Source: Qipengyuania sp. ABI-127-1
GTDB lineage: Bacteria; Pseudomonadota; Alphaproteobacteria; Sphingomonadales; Sphingomonadaceae
Length of the DNA: 64,000 bases
Assembly: GCA_022953095.1 (NCBI GenBank)
Contig: JALJCR010000003.1
Span: forward strand, 124,001 to 188,000
Reading direction: 5' to 3'
Under the pieces are notes generated by a model that saw nothing but the letters and a program-made list of their open reading frames with translations, was not told the origin of the DNA and searched no databases. Both the position numbers and the translations under genes were made by a program. This document shows, in pieces, positions 1 through 9,060 of the stretch; position 1 is the stretch's first letter, and every line of letters begins with the position of its first letter.

Positions 1-48
1 ATGCTATCCTCATATACACAGCATGCTATGGATACTCAAGGTCCCGCG

Positions 49-486
49 ATGCCATTCGAAAAAAACGCCTCCATGGGCTTTGTCACCAACCGGCTGGCGC
101 GGTTGTTTGCCCAGCATCTGCACGCCCGCATCGCGCCTCTGGGACTCGCCCCGGCGCAATTCATGACGCTTCTGGAACTTTGGGAAGGCGATGGTCTGAC
201 CCAGGCAGAGCTTACCGATCGCCTCGATGTCGAGCAGGCGACCATGGCCAACACGCTCGCGCGGATGAAGCGGGACGGGCTGATCGAGCGGACGCCGCAT
301 CCGCAAGACCGGCGCGCGCAGCTTGTCTGGTTGACCGACAAGGCACGGTCTCTCGAGCAGCCGGCAAAACAGGCGGCGCATTCGGTCAATCAATTGGCGC
401 TGGCCGGGTTGGAGGGGGGCGATGCCGCACAGGTGCTCGGTCATATGAACGCGATGATCGAGAGCTTGCGCGATAAGCCCGGATGA
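49..486 (+). CDS. MarR-family transcriptional regulator
   Basis: A 145-residue winged-helix regulator of the MarR type, expected to bind a short palindrome as a dimer. The centre reads as the classic wHTH: LTQAELTDRLDVEQATMANTLARMKRDGLIERTPHPQDRRAQLVWLT-like order, with helix-turn-helix followed by the DxR wing (PQDRRA). The frame is open from base 1, with ATGs at 1, 28 and 49. Position 49 is preferred because AAGG lies at 38-41, seven bases upstream; the others lack a Shine-Dalgarno. The gene sits at the window edge, so its own promoter and any target partner may lie outside. The ligand is unknown. Confidence 0.85.
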   Translation: MPFEKNASMGFVTNRLARLFAQHLHARIAPLGLAPAQFMTLLELWEGDGLTQAELTDRLDVEQATMANTLARMKRDGLIERTPHPQDRRAQLVWLTDKARSLEQPAKQAAHSVNQLALAGLEGGDAAQVLGHMNAMIESLRDKPG

Positions 487-657
487 GAGTGCCAGGGGCT
501 CAGACATGGGGCGGTCAACGCCCTCAGGTCCTGACGCCCGGGTCACGAGCGCCAGCCATAGCGAGCGTTCCGATACTCTTTCCGATGTGCTCCGAACGGC
601 GGCCCGAAGACCGCGCTCCCCCCGAAACCTTGGATCATCTCTTCGATTTCAGGGGAT

Positions 658-745
658 TGGTGCGGTCGAGAAGACTCGAACTTCCACGGGTTATTCACCC
701 ACAACGACCTCAACGTTGCGCGTCTACCAGTTCCGCCACGACCGC
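658..745 (-). tRNA. tRNA-Leu(GAG)
   Basis: Read on the minus strand, 745 to 661 folds as a class II tRNA. The acceptor GCGGTCG pairs with CGACCGC, followed by discriminator A and an encoded CCA at 660-658. The D arm carries GGCGGAACTGGTAGACGC. The anticodon stem CAACG/CGTTG closes a TTGAGGT loop, giving anticodon GAG (codon CTC). A long variable arm (about 15 nt) and a T loop TTCGAGT follow. All stems pair, with one G-U in the T stem. It lies downstream of, and in the same direction as, the zinc-ribbon gene. No integrase or attachment-site duplication is visible beside it. Confidence 0.97.
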
Positions 746-809
746 ACACAGTCTGCATCGGGAGCGAATCCTGTCGGATGCTCCCGCCGGTAGGAGCGCG
801 CCACTAGCA

Positions 810-827
810 GCGAGGCTGCGCCCTCGC
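810..827. repeat. Small palindrome between tRNA-Leu and the zinc-ribbon gene
   Basis: GCGAGG and CCTCGC form a perfect 6-bp stem around a 6-nt loop just downstream of the minus-strand zinc-ribbon gene. There is no T run, so it is at best a weak transcript-end structure. Confidence 0.3.
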
Positions 828-855
828 AAGCACCTTTGTTGCCCGAATTCGAAAG

Positions 856-1692
856 CTAGCGCGGCGCCCAGCCTATATCCGCGAACACGGCCGATTTCGG
901 TACATCGGTGACGGCTTCGTTGATGGTCAGCTCCTCGCCCGGCGCTAGGTTCGATTGGGGGGGCTGGACGACCCAACTGTAGACCTGCCGCTCGCGCTGG
1001 TCGCGCAAGACGATCAGAATTGGCGGGATCTGCCGTGATTCGCGCGCGGTATTCTTGACAATGATCCGCGCGCCGAAGAATTCGGTCCCGTTGGGCAGTG
1101 TGCGCCGTTCCTGCTGGTCCACGGGGAAGGCCAGTTCGAGATCGGGTTGCGCGGCTCCGAACAGCGGGCGTGTCACCGGCACCCATTCGGGGAGACCGAC
1201 AGAGTTTACCGCCGCCACCGTGCCGAGTGCGATTACCGCGAAGAGGGCCGCGGCCCAAGTCCATAGCTTGGTGACGTTCCGGCGCGGGCGGAACGGGGGT
1301 GAATGATCGAAGCGTGAAGGCCCTTGTTCGGTTTCGGTCTCCGGCGGCGGCGGGAGATCTTCCTGCACCTCGCCATAGGGGGGTGCGGCTTCGTCGAAAT
1401 CAGGTCCATCGCGGCCGGTTCTTCCGCTATCCGCATCATCATATGTAAAGCCCGGCTTGGCTGCCGGATCGGGTGCGGCCGACTTTTCGACAGCAGCCGG
1501 TTGCGGCGCAGTCGGCTCTGGCGGCGGTGGCGGCACCGGCGCTGTATCGACGGCCTCGAAGCGTTCGGCATCGGGGCCGTCCTGGAACCAGCTATGCTTG
1601 CATTTCGCGCAGCGCACCATGCGCCCGTCGAGTCCGATGGCACTGTCGGGCACGACATAACGCGTCGAGCAAGCGGGGCAGGCGATGATCAT
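856..1692 (-). CDS. Zinc-ribbon (MJ0042) and DUF3426 membrane protein
   Basis: A 278-residue protein. Residues 1-35 hold an MJ0042-type zinc ribbon: CPAC near the N-terminus and CAKC about 22 residues later (CPACSTRY, VRCAKCKHSWF). A Pro/Ala/Glu-rich linker follows, then one membrane segment around residues 145-170 (TWAAALFAVIALGTVAAV). The C-terminal DUF3426-type beta domain ends in GEELTINEAVTDVP. The frame is open up to 1848, but the ATG at 1692 puts the zinc ribbon at the N-terminus as in relatives. It is divergent from ftsE, a common neighbour in sphingomonads. The molecular role of the family is unknown. Confidence 0.85.
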   Translation of the reverse strand: MIIACPACSTRYVVPDSAIGLDGRMVRCAKCKHSWFQDGPDAERFEAVDTAPVPPPPPEPTAPQPAAVEKSAAPDPAAKPGFTYDDADSGRTGRDGPDFDEAAPPYGEVQEDLPPPPETETEQGPSRFDHSPPFRPRRNVTKLWTWAAALFAVIALGTVAAVNSVGLPEWVPVTRPLFGAAQPDLELAFPVDQQERRTLPNGTEFFGARIIVKNTARESRQIPPILIVLRDQRERQVYSWVVQPPQSNLAPGEELTINEAVTDVPKSAVFADIGWAPR

Positions 1693-1847
1693 GGTGACCC
1701 AAGGCCTTAGGCTGCCTCGTGAATCACGACAAGCGACTGTCCTGTTCGCAAACCCCGACGGCGCCTTTTTTCCACATGCAAGCGCGGGTATAGGCTGTTT
1801 CGGACAATGACGGGCGCTTTCTTCCTCTTGATCGACCGGGCCGGACA

Positions 1848-2573
1848 ATGAGCGGGGCCGAGAGCGAAGTCGTCCAGTTCGACAATGTCGGGCTGCGTTA
1901 CGGCACCGATCGCGAAGTGCTCTCCAATGTTTCCTTCACGCTCTATCCGGGGCGTTTCTATTTCCTCACGGGGGCCAGCGGTGCGGGCAAGACCTCGCTG
2001 CTCAAGCTGCTCTATCTCGCCCAGCGTCCGTCGCGCGGCGCGATCCGCCTGTTCGGGACCGATGTCATCACCCTCCCGCGCGAGCGCCTGCCCGCCTATC
2101 GCAGGCGGATGGGCGTGGTTTTCCAGGATTTCCGCCTGGTCGACCATCTCTCGGCCTTCGACAATATCGCGCTGCCGCTTCGCGTGTCGGGCGTGCGCGA
2201 GGCGGATCTTCAGGGGCCGGTTTCCGATATGCTCGACTGGGTGGGGCTCGCCAACCGGGCCGACGCCCGTCCGGCGACGCTATCGGGCGGCGAGCAGCAA
2301 CGGGTCGCCATCGCTCGCGCGGTAATCGGGCGGCCCGATATGCTCGTGGCCGACGAGCCGACGGGCAATGTCGATCCCGAAATGGCGTTGAAGCTCATTC
2401 GCCTGTTCGAGGCACTCAATCGTCTCGGCACCACCGTGGTGGTGGCGACCCACGATGTCCACCTGCTGCGAAAAGTGCCCGATTCGCTGATCATGCGGCT
2501 CGACAAGGGCGCATTGTCGGACCCCACGGGTGCCCTGCGCTACCCGCCACGCCGTGTGGGGGCGGGGGAATGA
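1848..2573 (+). CDS. ftsE: Cell division ATP-binding protein FtsE
   Basis: A 241-residue ABC ATPase that pairs with FtsX at the divisome and couples ATP hydrolysis to control of septal peptidoglycan hydrolysis. Walker A is GASGAGKTS, the signature is LSGGEQQR, Walker B is [12 protein letters not shown], and the H-loop is [12 protein letters not shown] is characteristic of the FtsE/LolD branch. The start ATG overlaps nothing upstream. The 3' end overlaps ftsX by ATGA, so the two are translationally coupled. Length is typical (about 220-240). Confidence 0.96.
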   Translation: MSGAESEVVQFDNVGLRYGTDREVLSNVSFTLYPGRFYFLTGASGAGKTSLLKLLYLAQRPSRGAIRLFGTDVITLPRERLPAYRRRMGVVFQDFRLVDHLSAFDNIALPLRVSGVREADLQGPVSDMLDWVGLANRADARPATLSGGEQQRVAIARAVIGRPDMLVADEPTGNVDPEMALKLIRLFEALNRLGTTVVVATHDVHLLRKVPDSLIMRLDKGALSDPTGALRYPPRRVGAGE

Positions 2574-3502
2574 AGAAGCCTCCGGTCGTCACCCGCGCGG
2601 TGGAGCGCGGCCTGTCGCCCTTCCGCGGCCGCCGGGCGGCGCATCTCCTGCCGCAGGCGCGCCTGGGCGGGCCGATGCCGTGGGTCATAGCGATCATGGT
2701 CGCGCTTGTCGTGCTAGCCGCAGGTGGCGGGCTGGCGCTCGGCAATCTGGCCGACCGCGCGAGAGGAGAACTCGCGGGCAGTGCGACGGTCCAGATCGTC
2801 GAAGCCGATCCCGCTCTGCGCGCGCAGCAGGCGCAAGCGGCGGCGGCGATTCTCTCGCAGGACTCCGCAGTGGCGAGCCTGTCGGTGGTTCCGCAGGAGA
2901 CGGTGGCGCAATTGCTCGAACCCTGGCTGGGCACCGACGATCCCGAGCAGACGGTGCCGATCCCCGCCCTGATCGACGTGCGCTTGCGCGACGGCGCCGA
3001 TGCGGCGACGCTCGATCGATTGCGCCGCTTGCTTGTCGATCACGCGCCGTCCGCACGGATCGATACGCAGGCGCAATGGCTGGCGCCGGTCCTGTCGGCG
3101 CTTTCCGCGCTCGGCTGGATGGCGCTCGGCTTGATCGCCTTGCTGGCCTTTACCGGCGCGGCAGCGGTCTGGCTGGCTGCACGCAATGCGCTGGGTGCCA
3201 ATCGCGAGACAATCGAGATTGTCCATCTTCTCGGCGGCAATGACGACCAGATTGCCCGCATTTTCCAAAGATCGATTTTCGCCGATGCGCTGGTCGGGGG
3301 TGTGTTGGGGCTGGTGGTCGGTTCCATGGCCGTGTGGCTGATGGGGGCGCAATTCGCGGCGCTGGATTCAGGTCTGGTGTCGGGCGGCGGCCTTGAGACG
3401 AGCGACTGGCTGGTCTTGGCCCTTGTCCCCGTGGGCGCGGTTGTTCTAGCGGTCTACACGGCACGTTTGACCGTGCTGGCCTCGCTCAGGAAAATGCTGT
3501 GA
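2570..3502 (+). CDS. ftsX: Cell division protein FtsX
   Basis: A 310-residue permease-like partner of FtsE. One N-terminal membrane segment (about residues 35-57, MPWVIAIMVALVVLAAGGGLAL) is followed by a periplasmic domain of about 110 residues. Three membrane segments follow at the C-terminus (about 170-200, 235-260, 275-300), the FtsX topology. ETIEIVHLLGGNDDQIARIF in the cytoplasmic loop is the conserved FtsX stretch. It overlaps ftsE by ATGA. Its stop overlaps the GTG start of the next gene, so four genes appear to be read as one unit. Confidence 0.95.
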   Translation: MKKPPVVTRAVERGLSPFRGRRAAHLLPQARLGGPMPWVIAIMVALVVLAAGGGLALGNLADRARGELAGSATVQIVEADPALRAQQAQAAAAILSQDSAVASLSVVPQETVAQLLEPWLGTDDPEQTVPIPALIDVRLRDGADAATLDRLRRLLVDHAPSARIDTQAQWLAPVLSALSALGWMALGLIALLAFTGAAAVWLAARNALGANRETIEIVHLLGGNDDQIARIFQRSIFADALVGGVLGLVVGSMAVWLMGAQFAALDSGLVSGGGLETSDWLVLALVPVGAVVLAVYTARLTVLASLRKML

Positions 3503-4029
3503 TTCTCCGTTTCTTCGCCGCCGCCCTGCTGGTTTATGCGTTCGGTTTCCTCGGCTTCGCCGTGTCCCTGCCAAAGCCGGTTTCGGGAGAGCCGACCGAT
3601 GCCGTCGTCGTGCTCACCGGCGGGCCGGGCCGCATCGCACGCGGTCTTTCTGTGGTCGAACAGGGGCTGGCAAAGGAAATGTTCGTATCCGGTGTCGATC
3701 CGGAAGTGCGACCCGCCGAATTCGCGGCCGAATTCGATGTCTCGGCCCGCACGATGGAATGCTGCGTCAAGCTTGGCTACCTCGCGGTCGATACCCGCAG
3801 CAATGCCGGTGAGGCGGCGCAATGGCTCAAGGAGAACGACTTCCGATCCGTCCGGCTGGTGACGACGGATTGGCACATGGCGCGGGCCGGTTCCGAATTC
3901 GCCGAAACGCTTCCGCCGGAGATAAGAGTAGTCGAGGATGCGGTTTCCTCGCACCCCAATCTCGCCACGCTCTTTCTGGAATATAACAAGCTTCTGGCGG
4001 CTGCGATTTCGCAAGGCTTGCCGAGCTGA
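3499..4029 (+). CDS. YdcF/DUF218 family membrane protein
   Basis: A 176-residue protein with one N-terminal membrane segment (FFAAALLVYAFGFLGFAV) and a DUF218 domain. The domain shows DAVVVLTGG near residue 35, a basic stretch after it, DTRSNAGEA around 100, and RLVTTDWHMARA around 120. These are the usual DUF218 landmarks (TGG, E-x-x-S-x-N, T-x-x-x-H-x-x-R). The start is GTG at 3499, overlapping the ftsX stop as GTGA. Relatives (YdcF, SanA, ElyC) act in envelope homeostasis, and ElyC affects peptidoglycan precursor carrier use. The operon with ftsEX and plsC fits an envelope role. The exact reaction is unknown. Confidence 0.85.
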   Translation: MILRFFAAALLVYAFGFLGFAVSLPKPVSGEPTDAVVVLTGGPGRIARGLSVVEQGLAKEMFVSGVDPEVRPAEFAAEFDVSARTMECCVKLGYLAVDTRSNAGEAAQWLKENDFRSVRLVTTDWHMARAGSEFAETLPPEIRVVEDAVSSHPNLATLFLEYNKLLAAAISQGLPS

Positions 4030-4037
4030 GGCCCGTC

Positions 4038-4718
4038 ATGCGACTGCTGCGCAACTTAGCCTTCTATTTCGCTTTTTACGTCGGCTCGCTGCTGATTACC
4101 TCGGCCTCGCTGATCGCGCTTACCTTCAGCGTGGAGACATTCCGGGCGCGGGTGCGGGACTGGTCGCAATGGCAGCGCTGGTGCCTGACCCATCTGCTCG
4201 GTTGCGAGATTGTGATCGAGGGCGCGCCGCAGAGCGAGCCGGTCCTGTATGCCATCAAGCATGAAAGCTTCTTCGAAGCGATCGATGCGCCCGCGCTGCT
4301 GGATTGCCCCAGCGTATTCGCCAAACAGGAACTGTTCGACATCCCGCTATGGGGCCGCGCGGCGGCTGCCTTCGGTCTGGTTCCGGTGGAACGCGATGCC
4401 GGGGCAAGAGCCCTGATGACCATGATCCGTTCGGCCAAGGCGCTGGTGGCGGATGGGCGTCCGCTGGTGATCTTCCCCGAAGGTACCCGCGTGCCGCATG
4501 GCGAGAAACGCAAGCTGCAGGCAGGCTTTGCGGGCCTCTACAAGATGCTCGGCCTTCCGGTGGTGCCGGTCGCGGTCGATAGCGGGCCGGTCTATCACAG
4601 GCGACTGAAAAAGCCGGGCCGGATCACCTACCGCTTTGGCGAGCCGATCCCGCCGGGCCTCCCCCGCGCGGAAGTGGAAGAGCGGGTGCGCGAGGCGATC
4701 AACGCGCTCAACCGGTGA
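4038..4718 (+). CDS. plsC: 1-acyl-sn-glycerol-3-phosphate acyltransferase
   Basis: A 226-residue acyltransferase that makes phosphatidic acid from lysophosphatidic acid at the inner membrane. An N-terminal membrane segment (FYFAFYVGSLLITSASLIAL) precedes the catalytic motif I KHESFFEAID (HX4E variant), motif II VPVERDAGA and motif III FPEGTRVPHG; GLPVVPVAV is the fourth block. It follows the YdcF-like gene by 8 bp and closes the ftsEX unit. A short hairpin (AGCCC/GGGCT, about 4736-4750) separates it from the convergent MarR gene. Confidence 0.92.
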   Translation: MRLLRNLAFYFAFYVGSLLITSASLIALTFSVETFRARVRDWSQWQRWCLTHLLGCEIVIEGAPQSEPVLYAIKHESFFEAIDAPALLDCPSVFAKQELFDIPLWGRAAAAFGLVPVERDAGARALMTMIRSAKALVADGRPLVIFPEGTRVPHGEKRKLQAGFAGLYKMLGLPVVPVAVDSGPVYHRRLKKPGRITYRFGEPIPPGLPRAEVEERVREAINALNR

Positions 4719-4776
4719 GTTCGCCGCGCCTGCAAGCCCAGGAAACGGGCTGTGGGAAAGCGTCGGCATCGCAAAT

Positions 4777-5289
4777 CTAACCGCAGTGGTCTTCGACGCG
4801 TTGGGAAAGCGGTTTCCTCTCCAGTGCATCTTCCAGCCGATCAATCGCGGCGATGGCATCGCCTGCTTCCGCGTTCAACTCGATCGCGGCCTTGTCGAGC
4901 GCATCGAACAGCGGAGCCAATTGCCGGGCGAGAGCCATCCCCTTGTCGGTAAGGGCAAGCACGCGTCGCCTGCCGTCGCGTTCGTCCGCCCGTGACCCGA
5001 CGAGGCCCTCCTTCTCGAGCGCGCTCCTGATAACGCTGATCGAAACGTGCGAAACCTGGAGGCGATCCGCGAGATCGGTAACCGACATCGGTTCTCCGCT
5101 GCGAAGGCAATTGAAGACGGGAAACCAGCGCTGCTCGAACGCAACCCCGCGTTCTTCGTAGAGCGCCTTTGCTTCGCGATCGATTCTGTCGCTCAAGCGC
5201 CTCAGCCGACCACCGAGCGCGGCAGCCCCGTAGGCTCTGACCGCGTCTCGCGCGGGTTCCTCTGGTGTCGTTTCCATCCTGCTTGACAT
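4777..5289 (-). CDS. MarR-family transcriptional regulator, divergent from serine hydrolase
   Basis: A 170-residue protein with a MarR-type winged helix in the middle: MSVTDLADRLQVSHVSISVIRSALEKEGLVGSRADERDGRRR-like order with the DGRRR wing. A long C-terminal helix pair would form the dimer. ATGs occur at 5289 and 5277; neither has a strong Shine-Dalgarno. It is divergent from the lipoprotein hydrolase at 5347 with only 57 bp between them. That gap holds a near-palindrome placed inside a promoter (see 5283-5311). It probably controls itself and the hydrolase; the ligand is unknown. Confidence 0.85.
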   Translation of the reverse strand: MSSRMETTPEEPARDAVRAYGAAALGGRLRRLSDRIDREAKALYEERGVAFEQRWFPVFNCLRSGEPMSVTDLADRLQVSHVSISVIRSALEKEGLVGSRADERDGRRRVLALTDKGMALARQLAPLFDALDKAAIELNAEAGDAIAAIDRLEDALERKPLSQRVEDHCG

Positions 5290-5311
5290 ATCCGTAACCG
5301 ATTACATAAAT
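5283..5311 (+). promoter_or_regulatory. Candidate promoter with embedded MarR-type operator
   Basis: TTGACA at 5283-5288 is a perfect -35 box, followed after 17 bp by ATAAAT. Between them GTAACCGATTAC (5294-5305) is a 12-bp palindrome with one mismatched pair. An operator between -35 and -10 fits repression by the adjacent MarR protein. The -10 match is weak, so this is a proposal. Confidence 0.4.
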
Positions 5312-5346
5312 GGGTTTCGATAGCAAATTGAAAGTGAACCTCGCAA

Positions 5347-6825
5347 ATGTCGATAACGAAGATTTTTCGCCGCAAGGCTTTGGCTATCGGTGCCGCAGCG
5401 GCGCTCCTTGTCCCGCTTTCCGGATGTCTGACGCCTTTGGACGGGACTGCGGCACCGGATCTGGAAAGCTATGCGTCAAAGCTCACACGAACCGCCGACT
5501 TCAGCGGGGTGATTCTCCTGGCGCGAGAGGGCGAAATCGAATTCCAGGGCGCTTACGGGCTGGCGGACAGGCAGAGCGGACGATCGAACACGGTCGATAC
5601 GAAATTCAGCCTGGCGTCGGTGCCGAAGATGTTCACCGCAGTGAGCATCCTCCAGCTTGTCGATATCGGCGCAATTTCGCTGGATGACACCATCGGCACA
5701 CACCTGCCCGATTATCCGAACCGCGCTGCGGCAGAGCGCGTCACGATCGAGCATCTTCTGATGCACACCTCCGGCGTCGGCAATTATTGGGCGGCGATGG
5801 AGAAGCTGGATGATGACAGCCTGGACGCCCTGGACAGCCATAGCGACTATCTGCCGCTGTTCGCCGACATCCCGCTCGAACATGAGCCGGGAACGGCATT
5901 TTCCTATTCGAATGGCGGCTATGTCGTTCTTGGGCTGATTATCGAAGCGGTGACCGGCACCAACTATTACGACCATGTGCAGACTGCGGTTTTCGACAGG
6001 GCCGGAATGCAGGATACAGGGTATTTCTTCCCCGGAAAGCCGGTGCCCGATCGGGCCAAAAGCTACATGCGATCCGTCGAGCGTCCGGGCATGTGGGATG
6101 ACATGGCTGCCCGAGCCGAGCCGCGCGGCAGTGCGGCAGGGGGTGGCTATTCGACTGCCGGAGACCTGCTCCGCTTCGCCACCGCGCTCACGCAACACCG
6201 GTTGCTGAGCCCGGGCATGACCGATGTCTTCCTGCAGGGACGCCGTGAAACACCGGTTGGGAATTATGGCTACGGGATCATCGAGCAATCGCTCAACGGA
6301 ACGCGTCTCCTCGGCCATTCCGGCGGCCATTACGGCGTCGCTGCGGAGCTGATGATATTTCCGGACCTCGACACCGTTTTCGTCGTCCTCTCCAACGGCG
6401 ATGTCGATGCTTACTGGGATGTGGAGATGTATGCTCACGAAATGATTGTGGGACCGACCGATGAAACCCGCAATTACGCCTTCACCAAGCAACTCATCGC
6501 GGAAACGGTCGCGCGGGGATACGATGCCGGGCTGAAAATGCACCGCGACCGGGAAGCCGCGCGAAAGGTGCGGGGCGGCGTGATCGATCTGGCTGCCTTC
6601 AAATACATTCACCGGAAACACTATGAGGAGGGGATCGATCTGCTGCGCCTGAACCGGGCGATGGCGCCCGATTCCGATGACGCCATCTTCAGTCTGGCAC
6701 AGGGTTTGCGCATTGCCGGACGAAACGAAGAAGCGCTCGAGACCTATCGCGCCTATCTTGAGAGAGTGCCCGAGAGTTCCGAAGCGAAATCCTTCATCGC
6801 GGCGATCATGCGGGACGGGGCCTGA
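5347..6825 (+). CDS. Lipoprotein serine hydrolase, beta-lactamase/CubicO family, with C-terminal TPR
   Basis: A 492-residue exported hydrolase. The signal peptide ends in a lipobox (PLSGC, Cys27). The class C beta-lactamase fold shows S91-V-P-K94 (SxxK), a YSN triad element in FSYSNGGY, and HSGGHYG as the third motif. The last about 75 residues look like TPR helices (DSDDAIFSLAQGL, ALETYRAYLERVPES). Such proteins are usually esterases, D-Ala-D-Ala carboxypeptidase-like or peptide hydrolases rather than true beta-lactamases. The substrate cannot be read from sequence. It is divergent from a MarR regulator. Confidence 0.85.
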   Translation: MSITKIFRRKALAIGAAAALLVPLSGCLTPLDGTAAPDLESYASKLTRTADFSGVILLAREGEIEFQGAYGLADRQSGRSNTVDTKFSLASVPKMFTAVSILQLVDIGAISLDDTIGTHLPDYPNRAAAERVTIEHLLMHTSGVGNYWAAMEKLDDDSLDALDSHSDYLPLFADIPLEHEPGTAFSYSNGGYVVLGLIIEAVTGTNYYDHVQTAVFDRAGMQDTGYFFPGKPVPDRAKSYMRSVERPGMWDDMAARAEPRGSAAGGGYSTAGDLLRFATALTQHRLLSPGMTDVFLQGRRETPVGNYGYGIIEQSLNGTRLLGHSGGHYGVAAELMIFPDLDTVFVVLSNGDVDAYWDVEMYAHEMIVGPTDETRNYAFTKQLIAETVARGYDAGLKMHRDREAARKVRGGVIDLAAFKYIHRKHYEEGIDLLRLNRAMAPDSDDAIFSLAQGLRIAGRNEEALETYRAYLERVPESSEAKSFIAAIMRDGA

Positions 6826-6897
6826 TACCTTTTCGGCCCATCGTGGGTGGCATAGGACTGGGGGCGACAGTCCGACTGCCAGCCTTCCCGTCCGAGC

Positions 6898-7803
6898 CTA
6901 GTGATCCTTGCGTCCGAAATCCGCCCTCGCATCGTCCTGGCCTTTTTCGATGATCGAGCGGCGGATGGTGCGGGTACGCTCGAACAGGTCGAACAGAGTG
7001 TCGCCGTCGCCGTTGCGGATGGCGCGCTGGAGGCGGCTGAGATCCTCTGTGAAACGTCCCAGCACTTCCAGCACTGCGTCGCGGTTCGACAGGAAGACGT
7101 CGCGCCACATGGTCGGGTTGCTCGCCGCGATGCGAGTGAAATCGCGAAAACCGCCGGCCGAATATTTGATCACCTCGCCCCGGGTTACATCTTCCAGATC
7201 GCTGGCGGTGCCCACGATGGTATAGGCGATGAGGTGCGGTATATGGCTGGTCACCGCAAGCACGAGGTCGTGGTGGTCGGCATCCATGATTTCGACCTTC
7301 GCGCCAAGGCCCTCCCAGAAGGCCCTGACAGCCTCGATGGCCTCCTGCGGTGCGTCCTTGCCCGGGGTGAGGATGCACCAGCGATGGCGGAAAAGTTCGG
7401 CGAAACCGGCATCCGGCCCGCTCTTCTCGGTTCCGGCGACAGGGTGTGCGGGAATCACCACCGCCTCGGGCAGTGCCTTGGTCAGCGCGTCGCCGACACT
7501 GCGCTTGGACGATCCCACATCGCTGACCACGGTTCCCTGCCTCAGATGCGGAGCTATGGCTTCGGCGGCATACCCCATGGCGCCGACGGGGACGCACAAA
7601 ATGACCAGATCGGCTTCGCCCACGGCATCGGCCACGCTGTCGCACACAGCGCCGACCAGCCCGCGTTGTGCCGCACGGGCGCGCACGTCGGAAGCGGCAT
7701 CCCAGCCAGTGGTCGCGACTTCGGGCTGCATGGCGCGCACCGCCAAACCGATCGATCCCCCGATCAGACCCAGTCCGACAATCGCCACGCGCTTGATGGT
7801 CAT
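6898..7803 (-). CDS. tyrC: Prephenate/arogenate dehydrogenase
   Basis: A 301-residue NAD(P)-dependent enzyme of tyrosine synthesis that oxidatively decarboxylates prephenate (or arogenate). The Rossmann motif [11 protein letters not shown] lies at residues about 7-17. [10 protein letters not shown] carries the catalytic His of the family, and [12 protein letters not shown] is the second conserved block. There is no chorismate mutase or ACT domain. ATG at 7803 overlaps the hisC stop as ATGA, so the reading frame extending to 7818 is not needed. It is the second gene of a hisC-tyrC operon. Confidence 0.93.
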   Translation of the reverse strand: MTIKRVAIVGLGLIGGSIGLAVRAMQPEVATTGWDAASDVRARAAQRGLVGAVCDSVADAVGEADLVILCVPVGAMGYAAEAIAPHLRQGTVVSDVGSSKRSVGDALTKALPEAVVIPAHPVAGTEKSGPDAGFAELFRHRWCILTPGKDAPQEAIEAVRAFWEGLGAKVEIMDADHHDLVLAVTSHIPHLIAYTIVGTASDLEDVTRGEVIKYSAGGFRDFTRIAASNPTMWRDVFLSNRDAVLEVLGRFTEDLSRLQRAIRNGDGDTLFDLFERTRTIRRSIIEKGQDDARADFGRKDH

Positions 7804-8903
7804 GCGTCTTCCCCGCACAGACTGCGCAGCACGCCGATGATCTCGTCCATCTGATTCGTGGTGCCGATGGTAATGCGCAGCGCCTGCGCCAGGCCCTGGC
7901 CGGGCAGGTGGCGAACGGCATATCCGGCCTCGGCAATGGCATCGAGCGCGGCCTCGGCGGCAAGATCGCCCTCGAACAGCACCAGCACGAAATTCGCCTT
8001 GCTGGGAATTGCGCGCAGGCCGTGATTGTCCAGCCCCTCGATTGCCGCGACAAAACGCTTGCGCTCCTCGCGATTGGCCTCACGCGAGCGGGCGAGAAAG
8101 GCATGGTCGGCGATGGCGGCCAAGGCTGCGCGTTGCCCGCTGGAGGTGACATTGAACGGGCCGCGAATGCGGTTGAGCACATCGATCAGGTTAGGCGTAC
8201 CCGTTGCCCAGCCGATACGCTCGCCAGCCAGGCCGTAAATCTTCGAGAAGGTGCGCGTGACGAGTACGTTCTCATGCACCATTGCCAGGTCTAGCCCGCC
8301 GTCATTCTCTCCGGGTTCGAGATATTCGGCATAGGCCTGGTCGATCACCAGCAGCACATCGCCCGGCAATCCCGCATGCAGCCGCTCGACCTCCGTCCGC
8401 GGCAGATAGGTTCCGGTTGGATTGTTCGGATTGGCAAGGAACACGACCCGCGTGCGCTGTGTCACTGCGGCGAGCAGAGCATCGACGTCGGCCGCGTAAT
8501 CCGTATCCGGCGCTTCGACGGGGGTAGCCCCGCACCGGCGCGCGGCGATGTCGTAGACCGCGAAGCTGAAGCGGCTGAAAAGCACCTCGTCGCCCGGCCC
8601 GGCGAAACCCTGCGCGGCAAGGTTGAGCAATTCGTCCGAACCCGTACCGCACACGATTCGCGCCGGATCGATCCCGTGCTGTTTGCCGATCGCGGTGCGC
8701 AGGGCCGTGGCGTCCGGATCGGGGTAGGCCGCAGGCGCATGATCGGTGGCAAGTGCCGCCAGCGCCGAGGCGCTACAGCCCAGCGGGTTCTCGTTGGCGG
8801 AGAGTTTGACGAGCCTGCGCCCATCCGCGCCGGTCGACTTGCCGGGGACATAGGCGTGGATGCCCTCGATCCAGGGCTTCATTGGGGGAGCTTGCTTTGC
8901 CAT
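7800..8903 (-). CDS. hisC: Histidinol-phosphate / aromatic aminotransferase
   Basis: A 367-residue PLP-dependent class I/II aminotransferase. LSANENPLG near residue 35 is the HisC N-terminal signature. [12 protein letters not shown] binds the cofactor. The Schiff-base lysine is in [17 protein letters not shown]. Linkage to tyrC by ATGA suggests that in this strain it serves aromatic amino-acid transamination as well as, or instead of, histidine synthesis. No other his genes are in the window. Alternative ATG at 8882; neither start has a clear Shine-Dalgarno. Confidence 0.92.
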   Translation of the reverse strand: MAKQAPPMKPWIEGIHAYVPGKSTGADGRRLVKLSANENPLGCSASALAALATDHAPAAYPDPDATALRTAIGKQHGIDPARIVCGTGSDELLNLAAQGFAGPGDEVLFSRFSFAVYDIAARRCGATPVEAPDTDYAADVDALLAAVTQRTRVVFLANPNNPTGTYLPRTEVERLHAGLPGDVLLVIDQAYAEYLEPGENDGGLDLAMVHENVLVTRTFSKIYGLAGERIGWATGTPNLIDVLNRIRGPFNVTSSGQRAALAAIADHAFLARSREANREERKRFVAAIEGLDNHGLRAIPSKANFVLVLFEGDLAAEAALDAIAEAGYAVRHLPGQGLAQALRITIGTTNQMDEIIGVLRSLCGEDA

Positions 8904-8932
8904 CTGTGCTTCGCCGCATGAAAGAATTACGG

Positions 8933-9006
8933 CCCTTCGACAAGCTCAGGGCGAATGGCGAGGAAAAAACATATCTCGCAAAGACCGAGGCTGAGCTTGT
9001 CGGAAG
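8933..9006. repeat. REP-like inverted repeat between hisC and metX
   Basis: The left arm CCCTTCGACAAGCTCAGGG (8933-8951) and the right arm CTGAGCTTGTCGGAAG (8991-9006) are inverted copies separated by about 40 bp; CTTC-GACAAGCTCAG pairs with one mismatch. This core is a familiar dispersed intergenic repeat of alphaproteobacteria (recalled, not searched). It lies between the divergent hisC and metX starts. Confidence 0.55.
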
Positions 9007-9060
9007 CGAAGCGGGCGCGTAGCGCCGATCCCTGTTCTTTTCTTCTCGCGAAGGTCAGTT

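Noticed and set aside
658-745. tRNA-Leu as integration site of a genomic island
   Set aside because: No integrase gene, no repeated tRNA 3' end and no change in composition next to it.
8904-9060. SAM riboswitch upstream of metX
   Set aside because: Expected from alphaproteobacterial metX genes, but no SAM-II-like pseudoknot was recognised; only a REP-like inverted repeat is visible.
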